Source: Nymphalis io (lineage: Eukaryota; Arthropoda; Insecta; Lepidoptera; Nymphalidae). From it: a stretch of 64,000 nt of DNA. How positions within the stretch are numbered: the stretch's first letter is position 1; each line of letters begins with the position of its first letter. A program made the translations under genes and the position numbers. Below are positions 34,475-49,200 of this stretch, in pieces. The notes under the pieces were generated by a model that saw only the letters and a list, made by a program, of their open reading frames with translations, did not search any database and had not been told where the DNA came from. The stretch lies in NCBI RefSeq assembly GCF_905147045.1, contig NC_065904.1, positions 3,472,001 through 3,536,000 on the forward strand, given 5' to 3'.

Positions 34475-37213
34475 TCACTTCTTTTCATTCATATCTTTAT
34501 TTAAATAATGCAGCACGTAATGAAGAACTAAATCGTAGCAGTATTTATATTCAGTCTGCAAAATAAATAAGGTTGATGTTATTGTATTTCATTCTTTGAA
34601 TATTAATATGTGTTTAGCTAGTAAAATTTACCATATTCTCGACAAGTTGTGGACGATGGCGTCGCACAGTTTTCACAGCCTGAAAGACATCGACCTCGCC
34701 GTGTTGTATAACTTGTTCTATGCAGGCGTTGGCAGCGCAATAGACCCCTGCACGACTACGGCCATCACTGCGAAAGTGTTTCCGCTATATACCATGTTCT
34801 CGTAAAATATTTACAGGTATTGTAAAAAATATACATGTTTTAGTATTATTGATATTGTTTGTACATACGGTGACACAACGCACACTGGTCCGTAGTCGGT
34901 TCGTTGTCGCCACCTTTCAACCATATTCATCAATTCCACGAGTGAGTTGGTGGATGAAGGGACTTTATGGCCCATGGGCCAGCAGGTCAGCTGGAAGAGC
35001 TGGACAGTTTTAGGAGGCGCTTTGACCCCTGCCATCAATTCGGTCAGCGATACAATCTATGAACCAAGAGAGTACATACATGAAGATAAAAAGCAAATTC
35101 GGCAAAAATTTATCTATGGAATTAAAGAGTTCGTTATCAAGGTAGATTACATAGTAATCTTATTGGCTATTGTAAAACAAAATAATTAACAATATATTTT
35201 TTATTGAAAAGCATAATCCCCTTAGCTTAATGAATATGTAATCCGCATATATAAGTAAGTAATGTATATTAAGAAAAGTAAATGTAATTCTTGACTTTAA
35301 AACATATTTTTCCCGATAATTTATGGACTCTTTTTGTTTCACATAAACAACATGTTTGTATATTGGATTTACGGAGAGCCAAAATAATTAATAGGAAATA
35401 AATATGTATAGCAAAAGGAATTTAATTATTCACTACAATAATAAAATGACACTGGATTGTCCATTGTTCATTTACTATTTATTTATTTGAATAGACTGGT
35501 ATCGAAATTCTCACAATTCGCATACCATATTATATAATACGTTGAATATATATACGATTAATATATAGACATTCGTACGGGCTTATTTATTTATAAAGTC
35601 AAAATATTTAAACTATATCAATAAAATATAATCATAACACGCTAAATAAATAAATTGCTTTTTTAATCTGTGTCTGCATTCTTAGCCTAAGTTATAATCT
35701 GTGACACCGTTTTATCACTCGTTACTAGGTATTATTTAGGCAGTCACGTTACATGTGACACGAAACACAAAAGCTGGTAAGCTGTTCCACATCCAGGTAT
35801 TACGTACCAGAAACGTTGAACTTAACCATTTCGTGCGGGCAGATAGGTTTACACAATATAGGGGTGATATACCAGTACTTACGATTCCTCACTCTTCTGT
35901 GGTAGAAGGGTGAGAAGGAACAATGTTTTAAAGTTACTGAGCACACTTTAAAATATATCCGATAGAATACCGATAGCCAGGCGACGCCGTTTGCTAAGTA
36001 CTTTTTCCTGTGTTTGAGATTCATCGCCAATAATTATCTATTATCGATACGGACATATATTGAAAAGCTGCTTTTCAAAATATGCCAGTGTGAAGGGACT
36101 CTTTTTTGCAGTGAATAAACAACGTTTGCGTCTTGGTGGTATTAGGCTCAACTAAATTGACGTCATCTCAAACGGACACGCCTACAAAAGTCGCTTTAAC
36201 GCGATTCAATAAGGCTTATCTTAGCTCAAGGATCTCAGTAGCAGGATATCTCTAATTTGTGTTTCTAATTTACACAATCTGACGCAACTATTTAAAATAA
36301 AAGAAATAATTCTTATTTTTCTTATTAGTGTTTTCCGTTAATCAATAAAAACCTCTCGCTACGTAAATTCAACATTATATCATTATAGCAATTAGATTTA
36401 AATACAATTTATAGCGGTGTATATAATTTACTTTTTTTGATCTTATTGTTCAGTTTCTGTCGGTTGCCTGGAAAATATCGAGGCCACAATTGCACACTTA
36501 AAACATATTGTGTATTTTTTTAAATTATTAAATTTATATAAATAACAAATATTTTTTTTACTCACTTTCTTGTTAATTCTAAATATCCAGGTCTTGATAT
36601 TGGTATAATGATTATGCGAAACGTGGTCTATTGTGAACACTGGACCGTATTTCTTAGAGTGCCGCCCCTCCGGCCAGAAAGGAGGGTATTGTTGCTGGAA
36701 CAAAAACCATCTGTTTTAGTCAATGAATTCACGAATGAAATGAATTGTAGGACGAAGACGTAATTCATCGACTTTTGGAGTCAATAAAAATAATTTAGGA
36801 AGTTGTCGAAATGTTATTTTAGCTCGTCTTTAACTTCCTTTCTAATGTACAACAATAATATTTAAATTTGATCTATACATTGTATCTATTAAATTAGGAA
36901 TTTACTTTAACTTACTTTCTCATTAAAGAGAAACTTTTTTGGCCACGTATTTGAGTAAACTTTTAAAGTAGAATGACGTTTAAAAAAGAATCGTTTTAAA
37001 ATAGTACTATTAGTAATAAAATGTCTGTATGAATGCTTCGCGACTTTTTTTACACTGACTAGCAAGCTCTTTATTTTTTCATACAATACTAGGGGCGCGC
37101 CACGACATTTTTACGCCAATAACGACTTTTGTAGGAAAATTTTATATATAATAAAGGTGGGTAACATTATTGCAAATTTGTAGAGATGTCAATTTATATA
37201 GCTACATTATCAG

Positions 37214-37272
<59 letters not shown>

Positions 37273-40200
37273 AGTCGCTGATAATGTAGCTTCCTATGGG
37301 TGAAAGAAATTTTAAAATCGGTTAAGCGGATTTTGAGTTTATTCATTTCAAACAAACAAACAAAAAATCAAATCTATTCTATTTATATAATATAATATTA
37401 TTATTATACAGTATTGCCCAAAAATATAAAACAGCGGCATACTTATATAAAATACATATTTCGAGATGATAATATGAATGGGTTGGCAAATTGTGTCCGA
37501 CTCTTAAAGTTCCACAATACAAATCGAATATAGAAAAATTAGTGTAAGAACATAATAGTAAAGTTTATATACTCACAGAGTTCTTGGGTGGTACACATAA
37601 AACCACAACCGCAGCGCACTCGTAATCATAGACTAGAGACCAAAACTCTCCCTGTGTCCTTATTAACGGCCATTCGGTCACAATGTACTCCCGAGGTTTG
37701 GTGTAGCCCTAATTACAAAATAAAATGTTTTGTAACGACTAAAAACAAACTTGCTTTTTTTATTTATAAATGAAATGAATATAAAATGTAGTGTGTAATA
37801 AAAAATATAGTACTTAAAATATGTAAAAAATAAAAAATAATAATAATGCAAAATAATTTCTTTCTATATTTAAAGTAATCCCATCGCAATATCCGGTTAT
37901 CGAATGAGCTGACTAAGGGTATTTTCGTTAAGCCTATCAATCGAGTACGTAAGCTCCTTAAATATGAGTATTGTGTCAGGAAACCAGCTTACGAATAAAA
38001 ATATTTCCTTGAAAAATTGACCTAAAGTAGAAGGTCAACTTTAAAAGTCTGCCAAACTTTACACTTAGCGGCGATGAAATAAATGATGATAAGATGAGGA
38101 TATTTAAGTGATCAGCATGCTGATGTAAGTATGAAATATGATATTCTATATTTTAGGAATAGTGATTCTGGGATACTTACATCCACGAACACAGCATTAA
38201 TGTAATCTGTGAAGCTATTGCCTTGAAAAGATGTCAAATATGGACGAAAGTTGTCCGCTGAAAAACAAAAGATATTGAATACTCACTAATTTTGGTATTG
38301 AATATAATTAAATTAAGTAAAAACTCGTAAAAGTCTCACAGCTGGGTAAACTGTTCCTCTTCCCTTAAGAAGAAGGCAAGAAACTCATTCCATCACACTG
38401 CTCTAGTGCAGGTTGGCAGAATTTCTTGTTAATCGCAGAGATCAATAATTGTAAGTATATGAAAACTCAGTCGTGCTTGTACGGATTTCAACACACTCAT
38501 AATGAAACAAATAATTATATATTTGATCGCGATACTTTGGTAAACGTTTTAAAATTTTATTTGAGTATCTTGTTTTATTTTATTTTCTTTTTATTTAATA
38601 TATTTATTTCTAACCATGAAAAAGTCTACCCCGTGTGTTTGTATTTAAAATTATCTTTTTAACTAGAAGACAATAGAGGCAAATATTTTCTGTAAAATCC
38701 ACATTCCGAACCGGTGGTAGTTGTACTTTTAACTTAAAATGACGATTTAAAAGTACTAAGTAAAAAGGCTCCTTTTTTAAAGTTGCTTGTTTGTCTGCTC
38801 AAATGAATTATTTTATTATTTGCTTATAACAAAGCAGCCTGCTGCTTTCATTCAAATTGTAGCATTAAGTATTACTAATACTATACATGATATTGATAGG
38901 ATAGGTTAATACCTTATGTAATACCATATATTGTAACTGCTATTTGCTAATCTCTAGTGGAAATAGGTTAAGTCCTATGGGTCAATAACGTAGAATAAAT
39001 GTCAATTAAGAAGTGCCAGGTGGTTCAGGTGGTAGGTATGTGACGAAACAATAATAAATCTGTTATTTATCTATCATATTTTTCTTATCTTTCTTGAGTG
39101 GTTCCTTTTAAGGCATAAACATGCTTATTACATTTAATTCCATTTAAAGGTTTTTTTGCTGTCTGTTTTATTTTTGGTGCGCTTAATAAAATGTTCAATA
39201 AATAAAAACAACAAGCGATTTCGAACAATGTGAATAGTATTGTTTATAAGAACAATTTATTAAGTATGTGTGTTGGTTGTATCTATATTATCTACTAATG
39301 AATCGAAATTTGATTTACGTCGTTTGTTGGTAGTACATAATTGTAGCACTGAAATTAACTTACTAGGAATACAAATACATGAAGTCAGCTTTAGTAACCT
39401 TGATAAGATAAACTAATAGACGAGCCGAGCTGGCCTAACAAAGATCTCATGTTCAAATCCGAGCAAGCAGCTTCAAGTTATCAACTATTTGAAATTCATC
39501 AAAAACATCATGAAGAAATTGTATTCCACTAGTAGCAATCCCCGATGGAACAGTGAGGTGGTATAATCTCTAAATATACTCTTAAAACTGGAGAAAGTGC
39601 CTTGTTTAGAAACGGCACAATTACGGGATGTTATTGAAATCAAACAAATACAACTTACGTGGCACAACAAGAACATCCCTATTTTTCTCCCTATTATCAC
39701 CTCTGTGACCTCCAGCACAATCTCCTATAGTGAAACGAGGTGTTTGTTTGCAAATCTGTTGATATTCCTTCTGGTATTCATTAAGCTTCGTTACTGGATC
39801 CCTTTGGGATTTCTGTTTCAGTCTTTGTGATAGTTCAGATACAGGAAACCAGGACACTCCGCATACAACCTGCTCTTCTAACGTGTCATAGACGAACTTA
39901 TATTGTTCCTACGATAAAATTTAATTATAATTTATTTTTCGAATTGTAAAATAATAAAATAAAATGTTTTTAAAAATATGTCTTACCTCGTTTTCAATAA
40001 GGCCTTTTCTTGATTGTCTCAACTTCTTTAAATATCCAAAAACATCGAAGCAGTCTTCTTCTTCAGCTAACTCTAAATTAGCATCAATAGCTAAATACAC
40101 ACCTGATCGACCACCGCCGTCACTGAAAGTGTATAAGTATAATGAATCATGTAAGTTTGAATTTGTCAATTTGTACAACATTTTGAACTATTATCAAATA

Positions 40201-43200
40201 TGCCTATATTTTTAAGATAAGTCATTTCTTTATAATTTTGCATATAATTACAAGATGGTGACGATGGACTTTCTTAATACTCACTTGCAATGTACTACCA
40301 TAGGCCCAGTAGCAGAGCTAGAAGCCAGTCTTCTCCCCACTACTGCTCTTACCCGCCGTCTGAATTCCAACAGTGCGTTACTGAACGGACATGTGTGTGA
40401 GTGCCACTGTGTGTAGTGGAACTGAAGAAGAAATCTCTCTTCTACTACCACCTGAATAAAGTATAGTATATATTAAGCGTTTATTTGAATATATATATAA
40501 TAGCATATATATATTATAATATATAATAGCGTTTATTTAAATACAATTTTATATTTTACTACTCGTTAAGATTATTAGCATGTTGAATAGCGAATAATAA
40601 GTTAAACAATGGCATGACATGGCATGCCTTCTTTTTTCGAATGTCAAATCAATGTTGATGAAAAGAGAGAAATCAATGCTTAACTAAACAGCAGCTAAAC
40701 AATGTTAAGTATAAGTAGGTTAAAAGTAAGATATAAGTAAGGTTTAATATAGACGTGAATTCCTTCGCCAATATCCTTCAATGTAACAGTTTCTTCTAAT
40801 CTGTCCGTATATATGCATTACTTAAACTAGGGTCACACTAATGTTTAAGTACCTAGTATTGAAAAGCTTATTGTTATGACGTAAGTAATATATATAATGT
40901 TCAGTAAATTCTATTAACCTCGAGTTATTCTTAGTGATCGTATTAATTTCTTTAATGGCAGCTTTTGTAATCGATTGCGCTTTTATGACTTCAGAGGATT
41001 TTATTTTATTTTTGTTAAGTGTTTATTTTCTGAGAAAACACGAACTATTTGAATTTGAGGTTTCCACTTCTTTCTATATAGTTATTTCATTTTTCTATTC
41101 AGGCAGTATATTATGTGCAATTTGGGCTTATTTGAATCAAATTATGATGTGTTCTAGGGTTTGTCGACTTCAACAAAGCATTCGACACATTAGAAGGCTT
41201 TATCTGGGACGCATTAACTACACAAGGCATAGAAACAAAATACATACGAATTCTTAAAAACATTTACACGAAGAGTACTGGGCAAGTCAAGCTAGAATGT
41301 ATAGGTGAAGAATTTCCGATTAAGCGAGGTGTTCGACAAGGAGACCCTATCTCACCTAAGCTATTTTCAGCCGTCCTAGAAATGATATTTACGAATCTAG
41401 AATGGGCAAACAAAGGTCTAAACATAAATGGGGAAAACCTGAGTCACCTGCGTTTCGCAGACGATTTAATTTTATTTTCAGACAGTCCGAAGACCCTGGA
41501 AACAATGCTGCAACAGCTAACGGATGAAAGCGAAAAGGCAGGTCTGTCAATAAACCTAACAAAAACAAAAATATTGTCAAATTCTTCGCAAACAGAGATC
41601 ATAAAAATAAATAATGAGCAAATAGAATACGTACAGGAGTATATATACTTGGGACAGCTAATATCTACCGAACAATGCATGCAGAAAGAAATAGAAAGAA
41701 GAATCGCTAATATTTGGAAACGTTATTGGTCACTTAGTGAAATTATGAAGAACAAAGAAATGCCTATGAAAAAAAAACGGAAAACATATAATATGTGTAT
41801 TTTACCATGTTTACTATATGGGTGTCAAACCTGGGCATTGACAGAACAATTAGGAAACAGAATAAAAATTTGCCAAAACGGAATAGAGAGAAGTACGACA
41901 GGAGTTAAAAGAAAGGACCGAAAAATAAAAAAATAATAAAAAATAATATAAACATAAAAAGTAAAACAAAATTTAAAGATGTATACACATCATATAAACA
42001 ACTAAAGTGGAGATGGGCAGGACATATGATGAGAGAAAAGGAAGAAAAATGGACAAGGTTAGTAACGGAATGGTACCCTCGAGATGGTAAAAGAAACAGA
42101 GGTAGACAGACTATGAGATGGGAGGACGACATTAAAAAAGTAGCGGGTCCAACATGGACTCGCAAAGCAAAATACAGAATAGAATGGAAATCTTTAGAGG
42201 AGGCCTTTGTCGGAAGACAAGCTGTAGGAGATTAACGACCGTGAGCCGATATCTCACTTCAAAAGTTTAGGATACATCAAAAAGGAAAAATATTATTATA
42301 ATTATATAATATTATATTAAATAAGAACAGCAATAAAGGCTTTATTTATTTATTTTATTTTATGATGTGTAATGGAATTGACATGAAAGCCTTAAATAAA
42401 TACAAACAAATATAAAAAAATAGATACTTTTAGACTCTTGGTCTTTTCTATTTGTATACGCATCTTCGAGTGTTAAATCAACATACGATTATATATGCAT
42501 ATCTCATTTACCAAACTGGAGGTAAACGCTTTATTATCCACAAAATATTATTCTCGAAGCTAAAATTAAAAATATACAAGCATATTTAAAAGGAACTTAA
42601 GCTATTTCTAAGCTGGGTCGTGAAAGAAAAATCTTCGTCGACAGTACACTGGAATTTTGTTTTCTCTCAACATAATGAAATGTACGATTAAATGAGAAAC
42701 TTTATTAAGCTTAGTAAAACACTTACAAATGGCTTTTTCTCACTTCGGTGTTGCCGCAACTTGCTGTCCCTATTGTCTTATGTCTTTTGTTACTTTACAA
42801 CATTTATCTTTTTATTCTCTAAGTGAAGCATTTTAATACGTATTTAATTTACTGGAAACGTTCTCAACAAAGCAAATTGATATTTATATCTGTTACATTT
42901 TATAATAATGGCCTTTTCACCGATTTTTTATGACTTCTTTAAAGTCTTCCTTAATACTAATAATAATTAATTTTAAAAGATATATTTTTTATGAAACATT
43001 GCATAATTTCATCATATGTACTGGTGGTAGGGTTTTGTGCAAGCTCGTCTGGATAGGTACCACCCACTTATCAGATATTCTACCACAAAACAGCAGTACT
43101 TGGTATTGTTGTGTTCTGGTTTGAAGGGTGAGTGAGCCAGTGTAATTACAGGCACAAGGGACATAGCATCTTTGTTCCCAAGGTCGGTGGCGCGTTGGCG

Positions 43201-46200
43201 ATGTAAGTAATAATTAATACTTCTTACAATGTCAATGTCTATGGGCGTTGGCGACCACTTACCATCAAAAGGCCCAATTGCTCATCCACCTGCCTATACA
43301 ATAAAAAAAAACATGATAAATTTTCTTAAACATGTTTTTATATTTCTATTGCTGATCCAAATTAAATACATAAGTTCTAAAACTTAGATTACAAGCAGTT
43401 TAATAAGTACCTGTTACTTAGTCGAAGGTTTTAATTGGACTTTGTAATAATATTTTAAAGAGTATGTTCTAAGTTTCTCGTCAGATATTCTCAGTAAAAT
43501 TAACATTCTGAAATGATGGTAAATTTACGTTTATTTTAACTTTAATGCTCAGGTAGAATACAGTGTGGTAGAATGCAGGGCAGAATAGTGCAACGCGATC
43601 GCAACTCGTAAATGTCGTAAGAGCTAACTGAAGTAATGAACGCAATCATTAAACGACCGCATAAATAGAAGAAAGTAACAAGTAGAAAACACACCAGCAA
43701 AAGCATTCTCAGAGGTAATGATCAATTAAAATTAAAATTCTCTGAACGATTATGTGGCGATATAATAGTTGATGTGCAGCAAGAGTGATACACTTGTTCA
43801 ATTTATAACCAACTAATATAAAGTAAAGGCTTACATCTTTCTCTGTTTTGTAAAGCCGGAAGGTGCGAATGTGGAAGTTAGCCAGCTCCTCTTCTTGGAC
43901 TATACCAACGCTGATGTCTCCATATGTCTCATCTTTTTCCTTGTTCGGTGGCCAGTATTGAACGCACATTACCTAGTGGCAGATAAATTATTAAAGTTTA
44001 ATCTATGTATATAATAAAAAATTATATAGAATAAAAATTATTCAATATATTTTATAAAAGTTCCGATTAAAACTTTTGTAGCTCTTTGTATAATAATAAA
44101 TTTAGTTATTGTAATGCAAGACATTTTTTTAATATATTTAAACAATTTCATCTTTCGAAATATTTAATAGTTTAAATTCGTATCAAAACGTAAAAATTTC
44201 ATCTCGCCGTTACTTTACACTGTATTGCGTTAATACCGGAAGTACGATTCCAGCCAAACATTAAATACAATGGCATATTTGGCGTTCGAAAATCTGTGCC
44301 TTTATTAGAGTCATATGCAAATATATGATAGTGATGTCACTAAAATCAATATGGCTATATAGATGAAAACGATTTAAACCTTCAATAAAACTTTTGGGTC
44401 ACATACTTGTGCCAAAATTGTACACATCATATTCATTTTGACCGATTTCAATCGCTTCTGGTGGCTTGGGCTTTTTATGTTACGATTAAATTATAATAAT
44501 TACCATTTGTATTTTCAAACTTTATTTAAAAAAATGTGGTAATCACGGTCCAGCTTATGAGAAACATCAAAATTGGTCGTTAATGGAAGAATTTAAAATA
44601 AAATAAATCAAAAATGAATATGGAGTAAATTTCATAATAACATGGAATGATGAAATAAATACATGAATGCCATGCCGTTGGGCGTTAGAGTTTGCCTCAC
44701 CTTAAGGCGCTTCAATACATGTTACACTTCAAACTATATATTTCTAAACAATTATTTTTAGTTGTTTTTGCGATTAGTTTTAAGACAAACAAAATCAATC
44801 TCTAATAATAACTCTCCCAAACATGATAGTGTTTTAAACAAAGATTACATTTTTTTATTATAAAAAAATAGTCTAAATTAAAAGCGATTGAAAATGCGGA
44901 ATGGAGCTTTTTATATGTATAATGATATTTAATTATATAGATTTATATTTTATAGTTGCATATATAACACCTACTTTGAATTTGTCATTGGTTTTAAATA
45001 GCAAATAAACAAACCTTTTGATAAGTTAAATAAATAACTATTATATACTAAAACCTTACTAGAAACGCGCTGCATCTTTCTGTTAGTAAGTTTTATATAC
45101 ATTGATAATGAACCTTTTGATAAGTTAAATAAATAACTATTATATACTAAAACCTTACTAGAAACGCGCTGCATCTTTCTGTTAGTAAGTTTTATATACA
45201 TTGGTTTAGTATTTTTCCAGTTGGACATTACAAAAAATAATATCTCCTCATTTTTTTAGCATTTAGTGATAGTGTTTTTAGAGATACGAACGGAATGAAA
45301 ATACGATGGTTCAGTTAATGTTATCCATAAAAGTTGCGGAAAATATTCCCGTGTCGAGGGACTTAACCTCAAAAATTCCGCCTCGGTATGACGGCTTGGT
45401 CAAATGAAGCGAAAGTATTCCCTGAAACATCTCCCCGCATTACTGAAGCGAAGGTAGAGGAAAGCGTCTATTACTTATGTAATAAATAAATTATTAACAT
45501 TTTGCGAGGGTCAAAAGGTCGCACGGAGTATATGGTTTGAGTAAGTGGTTTGCTTTTAGGTACAGATTCATTATGAAATATATATGCATATCTGTGTTAT
45601 ATGTAAGCCGATATTATTCAGTGAGCAGAACACGTGTATCATAAATAACTGTAGCGAGTTCCATCTAGACAAGCACCATTGAAATATCGTACGCTTAATT
45701 TGTGTTTATAATTCATCTCGTTGGCGGTCAGAAACATCGTTATGAATCTCTATATCGGAATTTCTACAACATATAAATTCGAACAATCAACATATAGAGT
45801 AGTGTAGTGGTAAAAGCTCCAAATCATTCCATTATTGTTTAGCTTTAGCCCAACAGTGGGTTATTTACGGACTGTTTCTTTAATCCATATAAAAGTTTCT
45901 CGCCAGTTACATTACGACCCAGTAAGCCTTGTGTATGATTAAATTCAATAAAATTATGATTTAAAACTGCTTGTTAGAGCCTACTTGAATAAAGATTTTA
46001 AAATGTATATTTAAAAGGCAATTGAACGTCTTTTAGATTAAGAGGTCAATGTGATTTAAAATCACTTTGTAGTTAAATCGAAAGGTTTGAAAATCGGACC
46101 TTCCGAATGATTATGAACATGTTATTTAAAATTTAATTTTGCAGAAGGTTTTATGTTGGACTATATTTAATAAGTTAATTAATTAAGAATTTAAGCCTAT

Positions 46201-49200
46201 TTAATTTTTTTTTTGAAAAAAGAAACCGTCAATCAACCTCATTCATTCATTTAATAAAAGATTAATCGTCGAATTTAATCCAATACAAAATTGTATTATT
46301 TATTTTTTAGTTTGTATAGTTTTTAAATTAAAAAAAAATCCATAGAAAAGTAATATTAAATCTCTGAAAACATGCATAGCTTATAATACAATAATAATAA
46401 GATCAAGTGTCCTCGCTACGTAAGTGCCGGTAGGGTTGCGTGAGCGTTCTTATAATTCGTTTCTCACAAAATGGGGTGTGAAAATGACAAATTCACATCG
46501 TAATCACGATGAACGAGAATGAGGGCGAATGAAATACCTTGATTTCAATTTGTTTCGGAATTTACATTGAATTTACATTTTATCATTTACAATGTATGTA
46601 AATTGTTGTTCTAATTTTGTAAATGAGCTGGGACAATTCAATAGGCTAATTTTGAAATAGAATTATTTTCATCTTTGTCAATGTATGAATTATTTAGCAT
46701 TTACTCTTCAGATACTATTGAAATGTTTCATATATATTTTAGTTCAGAAACGAATAACCACCGCCTACATTTTCTTTTACAAACACTATATTCGCACATA
46801 ATCATATTTACAAAACAAAGAAAATAAATAAATATATAAAATAAATATCTAAATGTATGATATGTTTTGTTTTTTTTTTTAAACGGGAGCTTCAAACCAT
46901 CTTAGTACGAAGTACAATATAACATATACATAAGTTTATAATATATCTAGTGAAAATTGATTGTTTTAGATTTTTATTTTATTTTTGTAATGTTAAAATC
47001 TGTTTTCTGTGGTATGAAGATAAGCAAATAAGCAATGTAATCCTAGGTTTTCGTATTACGTAAGTGTTACCTTGATAAAATCGAAGGTCTTGGTGAGCAT
47101 GACGATAGCGGCTGCCCGTTCCTGCCAGATCATTCGCCAAAACGAGACCACCGTTTCTTCTGTTGGCCCCTGAGTCACGATGTACGCGTTCGGCTTTAAT
47201 ATACTCTATAAAAAAGATTTCAGTTAATATATAAAGAGTGATGTATAAATGTTAAGTACACATTTACAATTATCTATTTCTACATTTGTACCATGCCTTA
47301 ATCGATTAAGTCACGTTTCCTTAATATATAAGCGGTGGTGACCACTTAACTTGACATATTTTAGGTTATTATATGTAAAGTACACGTATAATTTGTGTGA
47401 CACGAATTAAATGGTATCCTAATAACCACTCGACCTTGTTTTAAATTTACCGTATAAATTGTAGGGAGTGTAAAATTTCGGGCAAAATGGCGCGAGCCAT
47501 CGAAATTCTAATGTCAGTTGTCTTATATTATTGAACTCATATACTTGTAGTATAAATATACAAAATACACATTATTTTTAATCATAATATGGTACCCCTC
47601 CGACGGCATGATTTTGACTTGCTCTGGATACCAGCCACTCACCAGATATTATAATATATAACCATTAAACAGCAAAAGTTTGTATTGTAGTGAGTCAGTG
47701 TAATTATGCCCAAAAAGACGTAACATCTTAGTCTTATACTTAAAAGGAGACCCTTATGTATGTTTTATTGTAGAGGATTTTTTGTAGAAGTAATATGTAT
47801 ATAAATATGTATCTTAGATCTCGTTGACATTGTAAAAACAGTGCAATATTTTATTAAGAAGTTACTGGATCCATATTAGTCTATGAATGATTTACTATCG
47901 AGTAGCCCGTTTCTTTTTCCTTCCTAAAATAATAAAAAAAAAAATATTGTTCAAAGCTATAGTATAAGCGCGTTTTTATTTATCTTTAATTGTCTATTCA
48001 AGTACGTTTCTTAAACAAGTAATAATAGGTAATTATGGTGATAGGATCACTGGTCCTCTACAAAAAGGTCTAATAAAGGCAACGATTTCTCCCACAAGAC
48101 CGGTGTAATGTGTTGGAAATTGCCTAATTCTATTGTGCTGTGATGAACACTTTGATGGAAGAAATGAATCGTATCTATATGATACATTCTTTATTTAAGT
48201 ATAGTATAAAAGCGATGTCTCATACTGTGGTAAGGAAATCATACGCAATAATTTTTATATTATATTTTGTATACTAATAAATATATATAAAACTAATTAG
48301 TTTGTTATTTTGTTGGAATGCGCTAATCTCAGGGTCGACCAGTCCATTGCGAAAAAATCTTCTTGGCCTTAATTAGCCATGATGAGGATTGTTATCATCA
48401 CATTACGACCAACGGGGGAACAGTAACGCTAATGCTGGTGCAGATATGCGAGTATGTTGCACAAAAGACTTAATGCTCATCTATCAGCCAACCTTAGAAA
48501 GTGTAGGAAAGAACGTCTGTGAGTGGGTAATATAAAACCAAGAGTTGAATGATAAAATGATATGCTAGATAAAACAGTTTCTGGAGTAGCCATTTAAAGG
48601 CACATTGATATTGTATTATTAATATGTCATAAATTGAACTATCATTGAGGTTCATTTCATCAAATTTTGTTTTCTCTGTTATAATTTGTTATAATTTTGG
48701 CAATGTTCGACCATCGGAAAATGATAGATCGATAGTAATTTATGTCCGACTACAGACTATAATCTACAAAAATAGGCAACAAATAAATATAAAATTCATA
48801 CCATATACTACCATACCATAATCCACGCCCCAAGCGCCCCACTATTTTTCGCGAGGAAAAGCCTAAAGAGTTCAGCCCTAGCATTAGTTTTAATTTGAAC
48901 ATCGCTCGGTGTAGACGACTAGTTTGTCGCGGATCTTGAATCATTGGGAAAGTTGCTTTACTTAATATTTCTGTACTATGTTTTTTTAAATATTTTAGTG
49001 ACAATTTTTTTTTAAATTTCAAGCAGAATGGGACGTTGTTCTGCAAAGCCAGGAATGAAAATACTTTGAAATTAAATTTATGTTATTTACTTGGTTATTT
49101 AGAGTTTATAATGACAATTAACTGTTTTTTTCTAGGTTAGAGAAATAATTTCGAAATTACTGATACGATTTCTTGAAAAAAGAAGCAAAACATGATTATA

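Noticed and set aside
34475..34477. UGA as a selenocysteine codon
   Set aside because: Lepidoptera are known to lack the selenocysteine machinery, and I see no residue context that calls for it.
40934..41257. ORF of 107 codons before the RTE element
   Set aside because: It runs in a different frame from the reverse transcriptase, has hydrophobic AT-driven composition, and ends inside the element.
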